Positions 33,844-42,409 of a stretch of DNA of 64,000 nt are shown here, one piece after another. The stretch's first letter is position 1, and each line of letters begins with the position of its first letter. The stretch spans positions 1-64,000 of the forward strand of contig NZ_JANUGU010000012.1 of assembly GCF_024753145.1 (NCBI RefSeq), given 5' to 3'. The notes under the pieces are model-generated. The model saw only the letters and a program-made list of their open reading frames with translations. It was not told the DNA's origin and searched no databases. Position numbers and translations under genes: made by a program. The stretch is from Massilia terrae (GTDB lineage: Bacteria; Pseudomonadota; Gammaproteobacteria; Burkholderiales; Burkholderiaceae_D).

Positions 33844-36800
33844 ATGAAGTTCAGAACCGATCTCGCTTCACGGCAACACCGCTGCCGCGTAACGCCCATC
33901 GCCATGGCCGTGGGCGTCGCCCTGCTGGCCATGAGCAATGCCCAGGCCCAGACCTCCGACACCCAGACCGCCCAGCCGGCCGACCAGGCCAACGCCAACT
34001 CGGCGCAGACGGTGGTCGTGACCGGCTACCGCTACTCGATCCAGAAGAGCCTCGACCAGAAGCGCGAAGCCAACGCGATCGTCGACGTGGTGACCGCCGA
34101 AGACATCGGCAAATTCCCGGACAAGAACGTGGCCGACGCGCTGCAACGCGTGCCGGGCGTGATCATCAACCGCGACGGCGGCGAGGGCAAGAACGTCAGC
34201 GTGCGCGGCCTGTCGTCGGAACTGACCCTGACCGAACTGAACGGCAACTATGTCGCCACCGCCGAATCGAACGGCGACCCGACCCGCTCGTTCAACTACA
34301 CTCTGATGCCGTCGAACATGCTGTCCAGCGCCGAGCTGTTCAAGACGCCGGAAGCGCGCATCGACGAGGGCGGCATCGGCGGCACCGTGATCCTGCACAC
34401 CCGCCGTCCGCTGGACGTCAAGTCGGGCAGCGGCTTCGTCAACGTCGAAGGCACCTGGGCCGATACCACCAAGAAGGGCGACGGCCAGTTCGCCGGCCAG
34501 TACGCCTGGCATGACGACAAGAACGTGTTCGGCGTGCTGGTCGGCTATACCCAGCAGAAGCGCACCACCCGCACCATGGGCGCGAGCACTGAAAACTGGC
34601 AGTGGTATGCGGACAGCTACAAGACCCACCCGGCGACCGACGTCAACGGCCAGCCCTCGGGCCTGACCTCGCGCTGGTGGGGCCAGTCTGGTTTCTACGA
34701 CCAGAACGGGCACTACTACACCAACTTCATGATGCCGACTTCGGTCAACCTGAACGTGAAGGAAGAAGAGCGCGAGCGCAAGGGCGGCCAGCTGACCCTG
34801 CAGTTCAAGCCGATGCGCAACCTGAACCTGACGGCCGACTACTTCCGCTTCGACCTGTCGCAGAACTCGCAGACCAACATCCTGAAGATCCCGGAGTGGA
34901 ACCTGGCCCGTTATTCTGGTGACGGCAACTGGCCGGGCGGCCGCATGCTGGACGCGCTGACCTTCGACCCGAGCCACACCATCGTCACCGGCGCCCAGTA
35001 CAGCGCACACCCGGGCAAGACCTATTATTGCAGCGGCGACCAGGCCAAGGCCGGCGGCCTGACCAACACCGGCGGCTTCGGTCCGGACGATTGCACCATC
35101 CCGACCCCGCAGATCACCGGCAGCTACAACATCGAGAAGGCCAAGTCGCAAGTCTTCGACATCAACGCCGACTGGCATGGCGATTCGCTGGACGCCACCT
35201 TCAAGGCCGGCCGCACCTGGGCTGGCGGTGGCCCGTCGCTGCAGTTCACCATGCCGATCAAGCCGCGCGTCCAGAACGCCGACGGCAGCTGGACGCTGGG
35301 TAACTACGCCAGCGCCTGGAGCACCAGCGGCACGCCGACCATGACCTTCTCGCCCCAGCTGATGGCCAACCTGATGAAGGGCATCGGCGAGATCGACCTC
35401 GGCTCGACCTCCTCGTCGTGGACCACCAACAGCAACCAGCAGAAGTATGCGCAGGGCGACTTCACCTGGCATACCGACACCAACTGGCTCGATTCGGTCC
35501 AGTTCGGCGCCAAGTACCGCGACGGCGGCATCCACCGCAACACCGGCAACAACTACTGGGTCTGCAAGGGCGCCGATCCGACCAACTACGACAAGCGCTT
35601 CCAGGCCGGCTGCGACCCGACCGCCAACAAGTTCCAGCCGCAGTTCCTGTATGGCCAGTCGCTCAGCAACCTGGCAGGTGGCATCAAGGCCAGCGCTTAC
35701 CCGGCGATCAACTACCCGGCCTACATCAACTACCTGAACCAGACCTACGGCGCGCAGCAGACCCGCAACGAGCCTAACTTCGTCTACAACGTCGACGAGA
35801 AGATTTCGGCGGCCTACGTGCAGGCGAACATCAAGACCGAGCGCCTGCGCGGCAACGTCGGCCTGCGTTTCGTGCGTACCAAGCAGCATGCGGACTCGAC
35901 CGACCAGGTCGATTACTACAACGACTACTTCTACAACGGCGCCAACGGCGCCCCCGCGCCTTGCCAGGCCGGCGGCGCTCCGGCGGCCGGCGCACCGGCG
36001 GGCTCGGGCTGCGTCAGCGGCTTCACCACGCTGCCGGACAGCACCGCGCACACCCAGTCGTTTGCCGTCAGCTCGCTGGACCGCACCTACAACGACGTGC
36101 TGCCGAGCTTCAACCTAGCGTATGACCTGACCCCGGACCTGCTGCTGCGTGCCGCCGCGTCCAAAGTCATCTCGCGTCCGAGCTACGGCGACATCGCGGC
36201 CCCGGGCAACCTGTCGTACTACAGCCAGGAATACGTCAACGACCGCCGCCTGATCGGTGGTGGCGACCAGCAGGGCTGGTTCGGCGCAGGCAGCAACAAG
36301 AGCCTGGAGCCGTACAAGGCCAAGCAGTTCGACCTCGGCCTGGAGTGGTACTTCAAGCGCGGCTCGGTGCTCGGCGCCGACCTGTTCCGCAAGAACGTGA
36401 GCAACTTCTCGGTGCCGGTGGTGCGTGATGTGACCATGAGCGTGGCGGGCCAGCAGGTGACGGTGCAGAACTACTCGACCAGCGCCGGCGGCCGCGACGG
36501 CGTGTCGCAGGGCGTCGAGCTGTACGCGCAGCATTCGCTGGACAATGGCCTCGGCTTCCAGTTCAACTACACGTACAACAAGACCAACCAGGCAGCGATC
36601 TCGCTGGCCGACGGCACCAAGATCGGCACCTCGCCGCTGGTGGGCAGCGCCCGCAACCAGGCCAACCTCACGGTGTTCTACGAGACCGAGAAGTTCCTGG
36701 CGCGCGCTTCCTACAACCGCCGCGGCGAAGTGGTGGATGGCCTGGTCAACGGCTTGAACGTGTATGAAGATCCGTACAGCCAGGTCGACGTCAACCTTGC

Positions 36801-36957
36801 GTACAACTTCACCAAGCAGCTGAGCCTGACCGCTTCGGTGCTGAACCTGACCCGCCAGGAAACCCGTTCGCACCTCGGCAACGATACCAAGGACCGCTTC
36901 TACTCCAATGGGTATGCCGGCCGTGTCGTGTACGGTGGCCTGAACTACAAGTTCTAA
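33844..36957 (+). CDS. TonB-dependent outer-membrane receptor, Xanthomonas/Caulobacter type (1037 aa)
   Basis: A signal peptide (cleavage after AQA, about residue 37) is followed by TVVVTGYRYS (TonB-box-like/plug start), plug domain FPDKNVADALQRVPGVIINRDGGEGKNVSVRGLSS (about 90-125) and a beta barrel of about 800 residues ending in VVYGGLNYKF with the terminal aromatic needed for BamA insertion. The plug wording and length are those of the TIGR01782 group, whose members import carbohydrates such as maltodextrin, xylan fragments or N-glycans in Caulobacter and Xanthomonas. Here it heads the mannosidase locus, so mannose-rich oligosaccharides are the likely cargo. AGGAG precedes the ATG. Transcription partly stops at the hairpin 37002-37038. 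Confidence 0.93.
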   Translation: MKFRTDLASRQHRCRVTPIAMAVGVALLAMSNAQAQTSDTQTAQPADQANANSAQTVVVTGYRYSIQKSLDQKREANAIVDVVTAEDIGKFPDKNVADALQRVPGVIINRDGGEGKNVSVRGLSSELTLTELNGNYVATAESNGDPTRSFNYTLMPSNMLSSAELFKTPEARIDEGGIGGTVILHTRRPLDVKSGSGFVNVEGTWADTTKKGDGQFAGQYAWHDDKNVFGVLVGYTQQKRTTRTMGASTENWQWYADSYKTHPATDVNGQPSGLTSRWWGQSGFYDQNGHYYTNFMMPTSVNLNVKEEERERKGGQLTLQFKPMRNLNLTADYFRFDLSQNSQTNILKIPEWNLARYSGDGNWPGGRMLDALTFDPSHTIVTGAQYSAHPGKTYYCSGDQAKAGGLTNTGGFGPDDCTIPTPQITGSYNIEKAKSQVFDINADWHGDSLDATFKAGRTWAGGGPSLQFTMPIKPRVQNADGSWTLGNYASAWSTSGTPTMTFSPQLMANLMKGIGEIDLGSTSSSWTTNSNQQKYAQGDFTWHTDTNWLDSVQFGAKYRDGGIHRNTGNNYWVCKGADPTNYDKRFQAGCDPTANKFQPQFLYGQSLSNLAGGIKASAYPAINYPAYINYLNQTYGAQQTRNEPNFVYNVDEKISAAYVQANIKTERLRGNVGLRFVRTKQHADSTDQVDYYNDYFYNGANGAPAPCQAGGAPAAGAPAGSGCVSGFTTLPDSTAHTQSFAVSSLDRTYNDVLPSFNLAYDLTPDLLLRAAASKVISRPSYGDIAAPGNLSYYSQEYVNDRRLIGGGDQQGWFGAGSNKSLEPYKAKQFDLGLEWYFKRGSVLGADLFRKNVSNFSVPVVRDVTMSVAGQQVTVQNYSTSAGGRDGVSQGVELYAQHSLDNGLGFQFNYTYNKTNQAAISLADGTKIGTSPLVGSARNQANLTVFYETEKFLARASYNRRGEVVDGLVNGLNVYEDPYSQVDVNLAYNFTKQLSLTASVLNLTRQETRSHLGNDTKDRFYSNGYAGRVVYGGLNYKF

Positions 36958-37001
36958 TCCTCCCTGTCCCTCCCCGCCGCCGGGGTGGGGAGGTGTCTTC
37001 A

Positions 37002-37038
37002 ACGGCTTTGCCCGCCCTCCTGGCAAAGCCGTCTTTTC
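37002..37038 (+). terminator. Intrinsic terminator/attenuator after the TonB receptor
   Basis: An 11-base perfect stem, ACGGCTTTGCC / GGCAAAGCCGT (37002-37012, 37022-37032), is followed by CTTTTCTTT. It lies 14 bases before the halogenase-homologue start codon. Partial read-through would give much more receptor than downstream enzyme. Confidence 0.75.
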
Positions 37039-37051
37039 TTTGGACGGCGCA

Positions 37052-38572
37052 ATGGACAAGCACAAGCGGATCAGCAATATCACCGTCATCGGAGGCGGCA
37101 GCGCGGGCTGGATGGCCGCCGCGGCCCTTGCAACCTACCTCGGCAAGGGCGCCACGATCCGCCTGGTCGAGTCCGAGGAAATCGGCATCGTCGGCGTCGG
37201 CGAGGCCAGCGTCCCCCACATCAGGCAATTCAACGGACAAATGCTCGGCATCGACGAAGCCGAGTTCGTCAAACGCACGCAGGGCACGATCAAGCTCGGC
37301 GTCCAATTCAATCACTGGGGCCGCATCGGCGACTCCTACCTGCACGGCTTCGGCGCCATCGGGCGCTCGCTCGGGCCGCTGCCTTTCCACCAGTTCTGGC
37401 TCAAGCTGCGCCTCGCGGGGCGCGCGGGGCCGATCGGCGACTATTCACCGCAGACCATGATGGCGCCACGCGGCAAATTCGCGCCCGGCGACCGCAATGC
37501 GGGGCCGGATTCGCCGCTGGGCGACATCGCCTACGCCTACCACTTCGATGCCGGCCTGTACGCGCGCTACCTGCGCGAGCTGGCCGAGGCGCGCGGCGTG
37601 CAGCGCATCGAAGGCAAGGTCGTCAGCGTGCAGCAGCGCGCCGACGACGGTTTCATCGAATCGGTGACCATGGAATCGGGCCAGGTGGTCGGCGGCGAAC
37701 TGTTCGTCGACTGCTCGGGCTTCCGCGGCCTGCTGATCGAGCAGACCCTGGAAACCGGCTACGTCGACTGGTCGCACTGGCTGCCGTGCGACCGCGCGAT
37801 GGCCGTGGCCAGCGAGAAGCTGGAAACCATCACCCCGTACACGCGCTCCACCGCGTTGGCGGCCGGCTGGCAGTGGCGGGTGCCGCTGCAGCACCGCACC
37901 GGCAATGGCTACGTCTATTCGAGCAAGTACTGCAGCGACGACGAGGCGGTGGCGACCGTGCTCGCCAATATCGACGGCAAGGCGCTGGGCGAGCCGCGCC
38001 CGCTGCGCTTCGTCACCGGCATGCGCAAGAAATTCTGGAACAAGAACGTGGTGGCGCTCGGCCTCGCCAGCGGCTTCCTCGAACCGCTGGAATCGACCAG
38101 CATCTACCTGGCGCAGTCGGGCATTACGCGCCTGCTGAGCCTGTTCCCGAAGCAGGATTTCAATCCGCTGCTGGCCGAGCGCTTCAACCGCGAATCCGCC
38201 TTCGAGTACGAGCGCATCCGCGACTTCCTGATCCTGCACTACAACGCCACCGAACGTAACGACACGCCGTTCTGGGACTATTGCCGCACCATGGACATTC
38301 CGGACACCCTGCGCGAGGCGATCGACCTGTTCCGCAGCGACGGCCGCTACTTCCGCAATGGCGAAGACTTCTTCGCCTTGCCGAGCTGGGTGCAGGTGAT
38401 GCTGGGCCAGCGCATCGTGCCGCAAAGCTACCACCCGATCGTGGACGAACTTCCGGAAGGGCGCCTGCTCGATTATGTCGAGGGCACGCGCCAGATGCTG
38501 GAACATGCGGTGGCTTCGATGCCGACGCATGCGGAATGGATCGACCGCTACTGGAAGGCGCCCGCGCCATGA
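37052..38572 (+). CDS. Flavin-dependent tryptophan-halogenase homologue (506 aa)
   Basis: All family signatures are present: FAD motif GGGSAGW (14-20), the Lys that forms the haloamine in PrnA/RebH (Lys81 in TIKLGVQF), WxWx(I/V)P as WQWRVP (273-278) and the Glu of EPLESTS (Glu347). A true halogenase is therefore possible, although the cluster has no indole or natural-product genes. Homologues beside TonB receptors and glycoside hydrolases are common in Xanthomonadales, Caulobacterales and Oxalobacteraceae; a few have been shown to halogenate free indoles in vitro, and the physiological role is unknown. Cytosolic, no signal peptide. The start ATG follows TTGGAC. Its stop overlaps the GH2 start (ATGA). 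Confidence 0.9.
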   Translation: MDKHKRISNITVIGGGSAGWMAAAALATYLGKGATIRLVESEEIGIVGVGEASVPHIRQFNGQMLGIDEAEFVKRTQGTIKLGVQFNHWGRIGDSYLHGFGAIGRSLGPLPFHQFWLKLRLAGRAGPIGDYSPQTMMAPRGKFAPGDRNAGPDSPLGDIAYAYHFDAGLYARYLRELAEARGVQRIEGKVVSVQQRADDGFIESVTMESGQVVGGELFVDCSGFRGLLIEQTLETGYVDWSHWLPCDRAMAVASEKLETITPYTRSTALAAGWQWRVPLQHRTGNGYVYSSKYCSDDEAVATVLANIDGKALGEPRPLRFVTGMRKKFWNKNVVALGLASGFLEPLESTSIYLAQSGITRLLSLFPKQDFNPLLAERFNRESAFEYERIRDFLILHYNATERNDTPFWDYCRTMDIPDTLREAIDLFRSDGRYFRNGEDFFALPSWVQVMLGQRIVPQSYHPIVDELPEGRLLDYVEGTRQMLEHAVASMPTHAEWIDRYWKAPAP

Positions 38573-41211
38573 CGGGCCGCCCCTTCGCGCGGCTGTTCCT
38601 GGGACTGGTCCTGGCCGCAGCCGCAGCGTCGGCCGTGGCGGGCGACGTCGTCATCGACAGGGGCTGGACCTTCCGCCTCCTGCCCGGCAACGCCCAGCAG
38701 GCCGCCCATCCGGAAGCGGCCGCCTGGCACCCGGCCACAGTGCCGGGCACGGTGCATACCGACCTGTTCGCCGGCAAGCTGATCCCCGATCCCTACGTCG
38801 GCGCGCCGGAAGCGGGCCTGCAATGGATCGGCCTGGGCGACTGGGAGTACAGCACGCGCTTCGATGCGCCGCCGGCCGCGCTGAAGGACGCGCGCAACGA
38901 CCTGGTGTTCGAAGGACTCGATACCCTGGCCGAAGTCTGGCTCAATGGCGCCAAGGTGCTGGACGCCGACAACGCCTTCCGCACCTGGCGCGTGCCGGTG
39001 CAGGGCAAGCTGCGCGCCAAGGGCAATGAATTGCGCATCGTGCTGCGCTCGCCGATCGCCAAGCTGCTGCCCCAGGTGCAGGCGATGCCGCACAAGCTGC
39101 TCGGCAACTACCCCTCGCCCTACGGCGACGAGCCGAAGGACGCGATGACCGCCAACTTCGTGCGCAAGCCCGGCTACCACTACGGCTGGGACTGGGGCCC
39201 GCGCTACGTCACTGCCGGCATCTGGAAGCCGGTTGTGCTGCAAAGCTGGGACCAGGTGCGCATCGACAAGCTGCAGTTGCGCCAGGACCACGTCGACGCG
39301 GCGCGCGCCGACATCGCCGCCGCCGTGACGGCCGATGCCGTGCGCGACGGCGCCTACGAGCTGCGCCTGTGGCAGACCGCCCCGGACGGCAAGCGCACGC
39401 TGGCGGCGCAGCAGCGCGTGCAATGGCATGCCGGCGCCAACCGCGCCGAATTGCCGGTGCACGTGGACCGCCCGCAACGCTGGTTCCCGAACGGCTACGG
39501 CGCCCAGCCGCTGTACCGCTACGAGCTCGAGGTCGCCGACGGCAAGGCCGCCATCGCCGGCGCCAGCGCGCGCACGGGCCTGCGCAGCATCGAGCTGCGC
39601 CGCGATCCCGACGACAAGGGGCGCAGCTTCTATTTTGCCGTCAACGGCATCCCGGTGTTCGCCAAGGGCGCGAACAGCATCCCCTTCGACATGTTCCAGC
39701 CGCGCGTCACCAAGGCGCAGCTGCGCCGGGTGCTGCAGTCGGCGCGCGACGCGAACATGAATTTCCTGCGCAGCTGGGGCGGCGGCTATTACGAGAGCGA
39801 CGATTTCTTCGACCTCGCCGACGAGCTGGGCCTCTTGGTGTGGCAGGACTTCATGTTCGGCGGCGGCATGCCGCCCGCCTACGACGACGCCTTCCGCGCC
39901 AATGTGGTGGCCGAGGCGCGCGACAATGTGCGGCGCCTGCGCAACCATCCCAGCCTGGCGCTGTGGTGCGGCAACAATGAGGAAGAGATCGCCTGGAAGT
40001 ACTGGGGCGCCGGCAAGGAGCTGACCGCGGCCGATCCGGCCTTCGCGGCCAAGGTGTGGAACGGCTACAAGCAGCTGTTCGGCGCCGACCTGCGCAAGGT
40101 GGTGGCGGAAGAGGGCGGCGGCATCGCCTACTGGGCCAGCTCGCCCAGCGACGACCTGGCCGAGGTCGCCAACACGCCGGCCAGCGGCGACATGCACTAC
40201 TGGGAAGTGTGGGGCAATCCGGCATACCCGCCGGTGAAATACCTGGAGATCACGCCGCGCTTCATGTCCGAGTACGGTTTGCAGGCCTGGCCATCCCAGC
40301 GCACCATCGACGCCTTCGCCAAGCGCGAGGACCAGGGCCTGGCCACGCCGGTCATCGAGGCGCACCAGAAATTCCTGGCCGGCAAGGGCAACGAGCGGTT
40401 GATGAAGTACGTGGACTACGAGTTTGGCGCCACGACGAATTTTGCCGATTTCGTCTACCTGAGCCAGGCCGCGCAGGCCGAAGGCATCGAACTGGCCGCG
40501 CTGCACCACCGCGCCAGCCGGCCATACACGATGGGTTCGCTGTACTGGCAGCTCAACGACGTGTGGCCGGGCGCCTCGTGGTCCAGTGTCGACTGGTTCG
40601 GGCGCTGGAAGGCGCTGCAGTTCCACGCGCGCCGCTTCTACGCGCCGGTCGCGGTGGCCGCCCTGCGCGGGGCCGACGGCAAGACCACGGTCAGCCTGCT
40701 CAACGACCGCACCAGGCCCCTGCGCGGCGAGCTGCGCCTGCGCGTGATCGGCCTGGACGGCAAGGTCCTGCGCGATGAGAAGAAGCCGGTCGAGCTGGCG
40801 CCACTGTCGTCGACCGCGGCGGCGACCTATGCCGACGCCGACCTTCTAGGCAATGCCGATCCCGCGTCCACCGTCGCCGTGTTCGAGTTGCGGCTGGCGG
40901 GCGAGCCGGCCTCGCGCGGCGTGGTGTATTTCAAGGCCGCCAAGGACATGCCGTGGCGCGACCCCGGCCTGCGCGCCCAGTGGCGGCGTGACGGTAGCGG
41001 CTACGCGCTGGAGCTGCATGCGGACAAGCTGGCGCGCGCCGTCTGGATCGACTTCGGCGATGTGGATGCCGAGGTCTCCGACAACGCCATGACCCTGCTG
41101 CCGGGCGAAAGCGTGACCCTGCACGTCACGACGAAAGCGAGCCTGGAAACGTTGCAGAAATCGCTGAGCCTGCGTTCACTGGCGGACGTCCTGTTTACTA
41201 AAACGCGCTAA
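38569..41211 (+). CDS. GH2 beta-mannosidase, secreted (880 aa)
   Basis: A signal peptide (LFLGLVLAAAAASAVAG) is followed by the GH2 layout: a sugar-binding jelly roll (about 25-200, with WIGLGDWEYSTRF and YHYGWDWGPRYVTAGIW), two Ig-like domains, and the catalytic TIM barrel with acid/base Glu471 (WCGNNEEE) and nucleophile Glu568 (FMSEYG). GNYPSPYGDEPKDAMTANFVRKPGYHYGWDWGPR is the hallmark of beta-mannosidases rather than beta-galactosidases. It would cleave the Man-beta-1,4-GlcNAc core linkage of N-glycans or mannan-derived beta-mannosides in the periplasm. Translation is coupled to the halogenase homologue (ATGA overlap). Confidence 0.93.
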   Translation: MTGRPFARLFLGLVLAAAAASAVAGDVVIDRGWTFRLLPGNAQQAAHPEAAAWHPATVPGTVHTDLFAGKLIPDPYVGAPEAGLQWIGLGDWEYSTRFDAPPAALKDARNDLVFEGLDTLAEVWLNGAKVLDADNAFRTWRVPVQGKLRAKGNELRIVLRSPIAKLLPQVQAMPHKLLGNYPSPYGDEPKDAMTANFVRKPGYHYGWDWGPRYVTAGIWKPVVLQSWDQVRIDKLQLRQDHVDAARADIAAAVTADAVRDGAYELRLWQTAPDGKRTLAAQQRVQWHAGANRAELPVHVDRPQRWFPNGYGAQPLYRYELEVADGKAAIAGASARTGLRSIELRRDPDDKGRSFYFAVNGIPVFAKGANSIPFDMFQPRVTKAQLRRVLQSARDANMNFLRSWGGGYYESDDFFDLADELGLLVWQDFMFGGGMPPAYDDAFRANVVAEARDNVRRLRNHPSLALWCGNNEEEIAWKYWGAGKELTAADPAFAAKVWNGYKQLFGADLRKVVAEEGGGIAYWASSPSDDLAEVANTPASGDMHYWEVWGNPAYPPVKYLEITPRFMSEYGLQAWPSQRTIDAFAKREDQGLATPVIEAHQKFLAGKGNERLMKYVDYEFGATTNFADFVYLSQAAQAEGIELAALHHRASRPYTMGSLYWQLNDVWPGASWSSVDWFGRWKALQFHARRFYAPVAVAALRGADGKTTVSLLNDRTRPLRGELRLRVIGLDGKVLRDEKKPVELAPLSSTAAATYADADLLGNADPASTVAVFELRLAGEPASRGVVYFKAAKDMPWRDPGLRAQWRRDGSGYALELHADKLARAVWIDFGDVDAEVSDNAMTLLPGESVTLHVTTKASLETLQKSLSLRSLADVLFTKTR

Positions 41212-41232
41212 AAAAGGCCCTGTTTTACTAAG
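41193..41232. promoter_or_regulatory. TTTACTAA motifs before the lacI-led operon
   Basis: GTTTACTAAA (41193-41202) overlaps the end of the GH2 gene and GTTTTACTAAG (41222-41232) follows it. The first is identical over ten bases to the site at 33679 upstream of the TonB receptor. CTAAGTTT (41228-41235) also pairs with AAACTTAG (41263-41270) across the promoter. Confidence 0.4.
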
Positions 41233-41237
41233 TTTGA

Positions 41238-41266
41238 TTGACGCTCAAATATGGCTGGGATAAAAC
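41238..41266 (+). promoter_or_regulatory. Sigma-70-like promoter of the lacI-AGE-PfkB-GH47-GH92-MFS-GH31 operon
   Basis: TTGACG (41238-41243) and TAAAAC (41261-41266) are 17 bases apart. The inverted repeat CTAAGTTT/AAACTTAG brackets it and its right half overlaps the -10, which would suit repression. Confidence 0.5.
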
Positions 41267-41316
41267 TTAGCCATTGAGCGGACAAGGGGAAAATCAGCCC
41301 CGACGGACGCCGGAAA

Positions 41317-41335
41317 AAACGCATCACAAGCGTTT
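41317..41335. promoter_or_regulatory. AAACGC-N7-GCGTTT inverted repeat in the lacI leader
   Basis: AAACGC (41317-41322) and GCGTTT (41330-41335) form an inverted repeat 28 bases before the leader-peptide start. AAGCGTTT (41328-41335) also fits the AANCGNTT core of LacI-family operators, making it a candidate autoregulatory site. Confidence 0.4.
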
Positions 41336-41362
41336 ATTAAAACCGAATACTGGAGACATTTC

Positions 41363-41404
41363 ATGCACTTGATTTCGCCTCGTCGCAGAGGGGCGCAGCC
41401 ATGA
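41363..41404 (+). CDS. Possible 13-aa leader peptide coupled to lacI
   Basis: An ATG preceded by CTGGAGAC (good ribosome-binding site) opens a 13-codon frame reading MHLISPRRRGAQP that stops in TGA overlapping the lacI ATG (ATGA). lacI also has its own GAGGGG site inside this frame. It may be a translational-coupling device or a fortuitous frame. Arg-rich, with no attenuator hairpin evident. Confidence 0.4.
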   Translation: MHLISPRRRGAQP

Positions 41405-42387
41405 GCGACGTCACGCTGCGCGACATCGCGGAAGTCACCGGCCTCTCGATCGGCACGGTGTCGCGGGCGCTGAAGAACCAGGCCGGCATGACCGAGGCGA
41501 CCCGCTGCAAGGTGCGCGATGCCGCCCTGCGCCTCGGCTACGACTTCGCCCAGCTGAAGAAAGGCCGCATCCGCCGCATCGCCTTCCTGCTGCACAGCCA
41601 GCACAACACGCTCGCGTCGAGCCCGTTCTACTCGCCAGTGCTGCACGGGGCGGAAGAAGCCTGCCGGCGCGAGGGCGTGGCCCTGTCCTTCATCGCGGTC
41701 GGCCCGGCCGAGCCGGTGCTGGGCCAGATCCGCCTGCACCAGCCCGATGCGATCGTCTGCGCCGGCTTCTTCGAGCCGGAAGTGCTGGCGGCCCTGCAGA
41801 CGGTCGGCAAGCCGATCGTGCTGGTGGACATGCAGCGGCGTGGCTTCACCTCGATCAATCCGGACAATATGCGCGGCGGCTACCTGGCTACCCAGCACCT
41901 GCTGCGCTGCGGCCGCAAGCGCATCGCCATGCTGTCCGGCTCGATGGCCCACTACAGCATCCAGCAGCGCAACCGCGGCTTCCGCCAGGCCCTGTTCGAT
42001 GCCAAGGTCCATGCCGATCCGGACCTGGAAGTCATCGTGCCGTCGATGGGCGAAGGCGACGAAGGCGTGGCGGAAGCCATGCGCACCCTGCTGTCGCTGC
42101 CGCGGCGCGCCGATGCGGTGTTCTGCTACAACGACAGCACCGCGCTGGCGGCCATGAAGTACTGCCTGAACGAGGGCATGAAGATCCCGTATGACATCGC
42201 CATTGTCGGCTTCGACGACATTGGCGCCGCCGCCGCCGCCATCCCGCCGCTCAGCACCATCCGCGTGGACAAGGAAGCGCTCGGCCGCGCCGGCGTCGAG
42301 TTGCTGCTCCAGGCCTCCGAAGAAAACCAAGCCCAGATAACCCTGCCAGTCGAAATGATCGTGCGCGAAAGCAGCTGCGACGACTAG
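41401..42387 (+). CDS. LacI-family transcriptional regulator (328 aa)
   Basis: The N-terminal helix-turn-helix VTLRDIAEVTGLSIGTVSRALKNQAGMTEATRCKV is followed by a periplasmic-binding-protein-like effector domain (about 60-328) with CAGFFEPEVLAALQ, NPDNMRGGYLATQHLL and IAIVGFDDIGAAAAAIPPLSTIRVD. It probably represses the glycan locus and is released by a mannose-derived sugar or sugar phosphate; the ligand is inferred from context only. It is the first gene of the second operon, with possible operators at 41228-41270 and 41317-41335. Confidence 0.92.
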   Translation: MSDVTLRDIAEVTGLSIGTVSRALKNQAGMTEATRCKVRDAALRLGYDFAQLKKGRIRRIAFLLHSQHNTLASSPFYSPVLHGAEEACRREGVALSFIAVGPAEPVLGQIRLHQPDAIVCAGFFEPEVLAALQTVGKPIVLVDMQRRGFTSINPDNMRGGYLATQHLLRCGRKRIAMLSGSMAHYSIQQRNRGFRQALFDAKVHADPDLEVIVPSMGEGDEGVAEAMRTLLSLPRRADAVFCYNDSTALAAMKYCLNEGMKIPYDIAIVGFDDIGAAAAAIPPLSTIRVDKEALGRAGVELLLQASEENQAQITLPVEMIVRESSCDD

Positions 42388-42409
42388 TGCCCTAACCCTG
42401 AAATCATCA

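Noticed and set aside
33868-36051. 727-codon open frame on the minus strand inside the TonB receptor gene
   Set aside because: It is an antisense shadow produced by high GC at third positions; the composition (Arg/Val/Gly/His rich) is meaningless and the plus strand is an unmistakable receptor.
38548-40626. 692-codon minus-strand frame opposite the beta-mannosidase
   Set aside because: Antisense shadow without recognisable domains; GH2 motifs are on the other strand.
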